From positions 1 to 11,929 of the forward strand of contig CALBHI010000249.1 in the NCBI GenBank assembly GCA_937894535.1: 11,929 bases of DNA. The letters run 5' to 3'. The first letter of the stretch is position 1; each line of letters opens with the position of its first letter. This document shows, piece after piece, positions 8,216 through 11,929 of the stretch. The stretch is from an uncultured Verrucomicrobiota bacterium (GTDB lineage Bacteria; Verrucomicrobiota; Kiritimatiellia; CAIVKH01). A model generated the notes under the pieces. That model had not been told where the DNA came from. It ran no database searches and saw only the letters and a list, made by a program, of their open reading frames with translations. The position numbers and the translations under genes are program-made.

Positions 8216-9217
8216 ATGAAAACCCCCTGGATCCTCCGCCAACCCCTCGACATGCACCTCCACTTGCGGCAGGGCGACATGCTGAAGACCGTCACACCCG
8301 TCAGCGCTGAACCGTTCGTTGGCGCGGTGATCATGCCCAACCTGATACCGCCCGTGACCTCGATTGAGCAGGTCGTCACATACCGTGATGCCATCCTCAG
8401 CGCCGCCGGGTCTCACACCTTTGTCCCGCTGATGACCCTGTTTTTCCGAGACTACCATGCCGCCGAACTGGCCGCGGCCAAACCGCACATCCTCGCCATC
8501 AAGCTGTATCCCGACGGCGTGACCACCAACAGCGATTCCGACGTGCGCGACCTCGACCGCTTCCACCACGTTTTCAAGGCCATGGAGGAACTCCGCATTC
8601 CGCTGCTTGTCCACGGCGAAACCCACGGCTTCGTCATGGACCGCGAACGTGAATTCCTGCCCTCCTACGAGTTCCTCGCCGAAAACTACCCTGGCCTGAT
8701 CATCGTCATGGAGCACATCACCACCGCCGATGCCGTGGCGTTGCTGGACCGCTACGAAAACCTGCATGCCACCGTCACCCTGCACCACCTGTGGCTGACC
8801 CTCGATGACATGGCCGGCCGCCTACTGAACCCCCACCTGTTCTGCAAACCGATCCTGAAGCGACCCGAAGACCGCGAGGCGCTCCAGCAAGCCGCGCTGA
8901 CCGGTCATCCGAAACTGATGTTCGGAAGCGACTCCGCGCCCCACCCCGTTTCCGCCAAGGAATGCCCCGGATGCGCAGCCGGCGTCTTCACCGCTCCCGC
9001 CTGCCTGCCCCTGCTCGCCGAATTTTTCCACCGGAATGATGCGGCGCATCGTTTGCAGGCGTTTGTATCAGACCACGCACGCCGCCTGCATCATCTGGAT
9101 CTTCCCGAAAAAAATGTGCGGTTGGAACAACAACCATGGACGATCCCGGAACGTTACGGCTCCGTGGTGCCCTTCATGGCAGGACAGGAAATCGGCTGGC
9201 GCGCCATCGTCGATTAA
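8216..9217 (+). CDS. pyrC: Dihydroorotase, E. coli PyrC type
   Basis: Dihydroorotase reversibly cyclises carbamoyl aspartate to dihydroorotate in de novo pyrimidine synthesis. The 333 residues are close to the 348 of E. coli PyrC and align throughout by eye. Zinc ligands are H14 and H16 (DMHLHLR), the carbamylated lysine K96 (AIKLYPDG), H133 (LLVHGE), H167 (MEHITT) and catalytic D239 (FGSDSAPH). Substrate-binding R18 and N42 (IMPNLIPPV) are kept, as is the KECPGCAAGVFTAP loop and the end motif VPFMAGQEIGW. One difference is that HLRDG of E. coli reads HLRQG here. The ATG at 8216 follows the TatD-like stop by 4 bp, with no strong Shine-Dalgarno, so translation may be coupled. Other pyr genes are not in the window. 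The gene faces the sulfotransferase tail to tail, 30 bp apart. Confidence 0.96.
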   Translation: MKTPWILRQPLDMHLHLRQGDMLKTVTPVSAEPFVGAVIMPNLIPPVTSIEQVVTYRDAILSAAGSHTFVPLMTLFFRDYHAAELAAAKPHILAIKLYPDGVTTNSDSDVRDLDRFHHVFKAMEELRIPLLVHGETHGFVMDREREFLPSYEFLAENYPGLIIVMEHITTADAVALLDRYENLHATVTLHHLWLTLDDMAGRLLNPHLFCKPILKRPEDREALQQAALTGHPKLMFGSDSAPHPVSAKECPGCAAGVFTAPACLPLLAEFFHRNDAAHRLQAFVSDHARRLHHLDLPEKNVRLEQQPWTIPERYGSVVPFMAGQEIGWRAIVD

Positions 9218-9239
9218 AACCTCCGCGCGGGTCCGCGGA
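9214..9239 (-). terminator. Weak terminator candidate after the sulfotransferase
   Basis: A 6-bp inverted repeat (TCCGCG/CGCGGA, six-base loop, 9222-9239) sits in the 30-bp convergent gap. Read on the minus strand it is followed by GG and then TTTT. It could end the sulfotransferase message and perhaps block read-through from pyrC, but the stem is short and the T-tract brief. Confidence 0.45.
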
Positions 9240-9247
9240 ATGACCAC

Positions 9248-10225
9248 TCAGCAACCTTCCGGAAACGCCGGGTAGTCCATCGCAGACAAGTACGGTTCCA
9301 TCCGATGCAGGTTGCGCGTATAGACCTCCCGGATCAAGGCCGGGGCAACACGCTCACGCCGGTTCACCTTGGCCCCGAGCGAACCCGATACCGGCTCACC
9401 CAGAAAATCCATCAAGCGACCATATACCGCATCCGGTCGCTCACACAGGTCCTCATACCGCAGGCTGAAGCACCGGTGGTCCTCCAACTCCGCGCGCTGG
9501 GCCAGAAAGGAATCAAAGGCCGCAACCAGGTGGTTCAACACCAACTCAACCGCCTTGCCCGTATGCATAAACAACCGGTGGTGCATACGTTCAATGGGAT
9601 TATCCATGATTTCCCGGTAGCGCGGATTCAGTTTGTAGAGGTAATGATTCTTCTCGTCGTACACCGAGCTCCACGAGTCGATGTGCGAGGCGAGCACCAC
9701 CAGGGGATGCCGGTGGTTGATGATGAAACGGGCCTCGGGATAAAGCCGCCTCACGTTCAACAGATTACCATAGAATTCGTTGGGCTCCTTGAGCAGCAAG
9801 GGCCGATCGGTACCAGCCAACCAACGTTTTTTACGGCAGATCTCATCAAAAAGCAGCTGGTTCGCTTCCGTCAACCGGGGAACAAAAAGGTCATACCCGG
9901 GGAGAATAAAGCCGTATTCCTCCGGCGCATCCACATCAACCGGAACATGGTCGATGCCACGATCCGGACCCTCAGCAAGCAATTCCGCCTGCAGTGCTGC
10001 TTTCGCTTCCTGTTCCTTGCCGGACACACGGTTTCGCAACAATGCCGAATAGGCTATCACTTCGTACGTGGAGAGGAAATCAAACCGACCCGAGTCGGCC
10101 AGCAGGCGGTGCAGGAATGTGGTGCCCGAACGGTGGCAACCCATGATGAACACCAAGTGCGACGGACGACTATAAACTCCGTCAAGATACGGTGCATCAA
10201 GGTTGTTGGTCGCGGATTCGTCCAT
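9248..10225 (-). CDS. Sulfotransferase family protein
   Basis: A 325-residue PAPS-dependent sulfotransferase-type protein (Sulfotransfer_3 group), predicted to move sulfate from 3'-phosphoadenosine-5'-phosphosulfate to an unidentified acceptor. The 5'-phosphosulfate loop GCHRSGTTF is at residues 29-37, right after a hydrophobic strand (HLVFIM). The 3'-phosphate-binding segment is seen as ARFIINHRHPLVVLASHIDSW (165-185), with R172 and S180 as likely contacts. There is no signal peptide or membrane segment, so a cytoplasmic site is likely. Acceptors of bacterial members include polysaccharides, lipids and small molecules; none can be named here. The ATG at 10225 lies 6 bp past the T-tract of the upstream gene's terminator, with no visible Shine-Dalgarno, so expression is unclear. 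A shorter start within residues 1-24 is possible, but no good ribosome site supports one. Confidence 0.88.
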   Translation of the reverse strand: MDESATNNLDAPYLDGVYSRPSHLVFIMGCHRSGTTFLHRLLADSGRFDFLSTYEVIAYSALLRNRVSGKEQEAKAALQAELLAEGPDRGIDHVPVDVDAPEEYGFILPGYDLFVPRLTEANQLLFDEICRKKRWLAGTDRPLLLKEPNEFYGNLLNVRRLYPEARFIINHRHPLVVLASHIDSWSSVYDEKNHYLYKLNPRYREIMDNPIERMHHRLFMHTGKAVELVLNHLVAAFDSFLAQRAELEDHRCFSLRYEDLCERPDAVYGRLMDFLGEPVSGSLGAKVNRRERVAPALIREVYTRNLHRMEPYLSAMDYPAFPEGC

Positions 10226-10230
10226 GGTAC

Positions 10231-10263
10231 TAAAAAGTCGGGGCGCACTTGGTGCGCCCCGAC
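10231..10263 (-). terminator. Intrinsic terminator of the OmpA-family gene
   Basis: On the minus strand a perfect 12-bp stem (GTCGGGGCGCAC with GTGCGCCCCGAC, loop CAA) is followed directly by TTTTT (10236-10232). It lies 30 bp after the stop codon of the OmpA-family gene and ends 6 bp before the sulfotransferase ATG. Confidence 0.93.
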
Positions 10264-10293
10264 GAGATCTTCATGTACGTAGCAGGAATTGCA

Positions 10294-11607
10294 TCAAAGG
10301 TCGGCGGCCTCGTCAGTCTTCAGATCAATCACCTGACCCGTCGGCGAAATCGTGCTCGAATCGCCCTTGCGGATGTAGATCTCGGTGCGGCGGTTCTTCT
10401 GCATGTTCGGTTCCGTGTCGTTGGGAGCAACCGGGCGGTCAAACCCGTAGCCATGGTTCGTCATGCGGCTACGTTCAATTCCACCGACATCGGCGATGTA
10501 GTCCAGAACCGCCTTGGCCCGGCGCTCGGAAAGCCGGATGTTGTAGTCGCGCTTCGACGTAGGACGCTTGTCGGCATGGCCCTCGATGCGCGCCGTGGCT
10601 CCGGGATCGCGCTGCAAGACCTTAATCACAACATCCAACTCATCGTGATACTGGGGACGGAGATTCGATTTGTCGTAATCGAACTCAATGTTCAGCGTGA
10701 ACAACTGGAGGTCGTCTGAAGGATCGAGGGGGTTGGTTCCGTCCTCGATGACTTCGTGGCCATCCTTGACACCGCCGTTGTCGGTGTCGGGATTCTTGGG
10801 ATCCGTGCGGTAGGTTAATACTTCAGCGCCGTCCTTCAACCCATCCCAATCGGTGTCGGGGTTCAAGGGGTCGGTACCGTAGGTAAGAACTTCCTCGCCA
10901 TCAGACAAGCCATCCTTGTCCGTGTCAGGATCGAAGGGATTGGTGCCGATTTCCGCCTCACGGGAATCGGTCAGTCCATCACCATCACTGTCGATGTCAC
11001 CACCGCTCAAGGCATACTTGGGAGCAATGCGCGTTCCCCAGCGGTAGTTGGCGCCGACGAACAGAATCGAAGCGAATTCCGTATTGTCACCGGCAATCGT
11101 CGTCCGGAAATCACCGCGTACCGACCAGGCATCGCTGAAATGATAGAACAGACCGGCACCGGCCTGGAAACCCAGAGTTGACTCATCACCATCATCGTTG
11201 ATGGCATCATCGAAACTGATGTAGCTGGCACCCACCGCCAGGTACGGATCCCACCGGAGATTGTCCGTGTTGCGCAGGTGGAAGAGGGCATCCAACGACA
11301 ACCGGAAAGCCGAGGTGTCGCTGTCGAGGGCATAACGGTTATCCCCTTCACGGAATATGGTATTATCCAGCGTGGGAACATAATCAAAACCGAGTTCCAA
11401 ACCGAAGTATTCGTGCAGATCGTGTCCGAGGCGGAGTCCCAGGAAAAAGTCGTCCTGAACAACCGCGTCACCCTCGAAGTTGACATGGCCAACGCCGAAT
11501 CCGACGTACCAAGGCGCCTCTTCAAAAAGATCGCGTTCTGCGGCGAACGTGGACGACACAAGCCCCGCAGCCAAAACGACTGCTCCCAACCAACGATGAA
11601 TGCTCAT
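10294..11607 (-). CDS. OmpA-family outer-membrane protein with thrombospondin type-3 repeats
   Basis: A 437-residue envelope protein that probably anchors the outer membrane to peptidoglycan. Residues 1-22 form a signal peptide (basic MSIHR, hydrophobic core, SSTFA cleavage). About 30-190 is an eight-strand-like beta-barrel domain with alternating aromatic/hydrophobic strands. Residues 204-296 hold four TSP type-3 repeats. Residues about 303-412 are the OmpA C-terminal peptidoglycan-binding domain, with EFDYDKSNLRP, IEGHADKRP, NIRLSERRAKAVLDYI and NRRTEIYI; the Asp and Arg that hold diaminopimelate in the family are kept in the NIRLSERRA and NRRTE parts. A 25-residue tail follows. The start at 11607 is favoured over 11709 because GGAGG lies 5 bases upstream and the signal peptide begins there. 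A single-gene unit: good promoter, strong terminator. Confidence 0.94.
   Translation of the reverse strand: MSIHRWLGAVVLAAGLVSSTFAAERDLFEEAPWYVGFGVGHVNFEGDAVVQDDFFLGLRLGHDLHEYFGLELGFDYVPTLDNTIFREGDNRYALDSDTSAFRLSLDALFHLRNTDNLRWDPYLAVGASYISFDDAINDDGDESTLGFQAGAGLFYHFSDAWSVRGDFRTTIAGDNTEFASILFVGANYRWGTRIAPKYALSGGDIDSDGDGLTDSREAEIGTNPFDPDTDKDGLSDGEEVLTYGTDPLNPDTDWDGLKDGAEVLTYRTDPKNPDTDNGGVKDGHEVIEDGTNPLDPSDDLQLFTLNIEFDYDKSNLRPQYHDELDVVIKVLQRDPGATARIEGHADKRPTSKRDYNIRLSERRAKAVLDYIADVGGIERSRMTNHGYGFDRPVAPNDTEPNMQKNRRTEIYIRKGDSSTISPTGQVIDLKTDEAADL
10720..10998 (-). repeat. Four TSP type-3 repeats inside the OmpA-family protein
   Basis: Four tandem 23-24 residue units (residues 204-227, 228-250, 251-273 and 274-296) of the form DTDxDGLxDGxEV....GTDPxxP. 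The Asp-rich DxDxDG loops are typical calcium-binding sites. The fourth unit has NGGV where the others have KDGL or WDGL, so one ligand is lost there, as is often seen at the end of such arrays. Confidence 0.92.
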
Positions 11608-11612
11608 GAATG

Positions 11613-11672
11613 CCTCCGGATAAAAAACGTTAACAACGAAAAACCTATAGCGGTAGACCCGCGACAATGCAA
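11613..11672 (-). promoter_or_regulatory. Promoter and ribosome site of the OmpA-family gene
   Basis: Minus strand: -35 TTGCAT (11672-11667), a 17-bp spacer and -10 TATAGG (11649-11644). Transcription would start near 11637, giving a leader of about 30 bases. The Shine-Dalgarno GGAGG is at 11617-11613, 5 bases before the ATG. The rest of 11608-11740 shows nothing recognisable. Confidence 0.6.
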
Positions 11673-11740
11673 TGAGAAAGCACAACAACCAAGGGGGTAA
11701 AATCGACAACCGTCTACCGACCAGGAACCAGACGATTCGA

Positions 11741-11929
11741 TCAGATCTTTAGCAAGCCGGTCAACAAGGCAAGCAGCAGGGCCAGACTCACGCCAAGGAT
11801 GGCCATGGAGAACTTTGGACGGGGACTGCCATCCAGCCGGCTTCGCTCCAACTTCAATTTGGTAGCCATCCCGGAAAGTCCGATGCTCACAAGAACCGCG
11901 ACCAGAAACGCCATATAGTTCTTGGGATA
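11741..11929 (-). CDS. C-terminal part of a membrane protein (5' end outside window)
   Basis: The minus-strand frame is open from the window edge to TGA at 11741-11743, giving 62 residues. Two hydrophobic segments are visible, about residues 6-21 of the visible part (MAFLVAVLVSIGLSGM) and 42-61 (MAILGVSLALLLALLTGLL), joined by a basic hydrophilic loop (KLKLERSRLDGSPRPKF). This fits the end of a multi-pass inner-membrane protein. An ATG in the fragment could also make it a 57-residue two-helix protein, but no Shine-Dalgarno precedes it. The family is not recognised. The OmpA-family promoter follows downstream on the same strand with no terminator visible between. Confidence 0.55.
   Translation of the reverse strand, partial: YPKNYMAFLVAVLVSIGLSGMATKLKLERSRLDGSPRPKFSMAILGVSLALLLALLTGLLKI

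Noticed and set aside
9305..10282. A 325-codon plus-strand open frame over the sulfotransferase
   Set aside because: It is the exact-length mirror of the sulfotransferase, lacks motifs and runs through the terminator hairpin.
11608..11709. N-terminal extension of the OmpA-family gene to ATG 11709
   Set aside because: The extension would cover the promoter and precede a clear signal peptide; the ATG at 11607 has a strong GGAGG.

Overview
The window is a compact, GC-rich (estimated near 60% by eye) bacterial chromosome segment made almost entirely of housekeeping-type genes. The OmpA-family outer-membrane protein with a signal peptide marks a Gram-negative (diderm) organism. A 575-residue ribosomal protein S1 with six S1 domains, a TyrRS with a KMSKS signature, thrombospondin type-3 repeats in the OmpA protein, a lone sulfotransferase and an EboB-like TatD hydrolase would suit the PVC superphylum (Verrucomicrobia/Kiritimatiella type). 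That placement is inference only; no rRNA or other decisive marker is present. I see no tRNA, rRNA, CRISPR array, insertion sequence or prophage.

Layout, left to right. (1) 1-2243, plus strand: the end of a phosphate-uptake operon, pstB (5' end outside the window) and phoU, followed after 38 bp by a class I SAM-dependent methyltransferase. (2) 2252-4258, minus strand: a tight operon read tyrS, then a NUDIX hydrolase (ATGA overlap), then a GYD-domain protein (4-bp gap). It converges on the methyltransferase with only 8 bp between the stop codons. (3) 4311-7040, minus strand: rpsA, ending at a strong intrinsic terminator (4311-4343), preceded by a 215-bp gap and an endonuclease/exonuclease/phosphatase-family gene. 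(4) 7125-9217, plus strand: a tight three-gene cluster of a 92-residue protein of unknown function, a TatD-like (EboB-like) metal hydrolase and pyrC (dihydroorotase), with gaps of 1 and 4 bp. (5) 9248-11607, minus strand: an OmpA/TSP3 outer-membrane protein with a good promoter and strong terminator, then a sulfotransferase whose ATG lies 6 bp past that terminator. (6) 11741-11929, minus strand: the C-terminal end of an unrecognised membrane protein.

Functionally the window combines phosphate homeostasis (PstB, PhoU), translation (TyrRS, S1), pyrimidine synthesis (PyrC) and the cell envelope (OmpA). No large undescribed system is visible. The least ordinary piece is the 92-aa protein/TatD-like hydrolase pair directly upstream of pyrC. 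Smaller points of interest are a possibly leaderless tyrS transcript, the terminator abutting the sulfotransferase start, and the tyrS-NUDIX-GYD operon.
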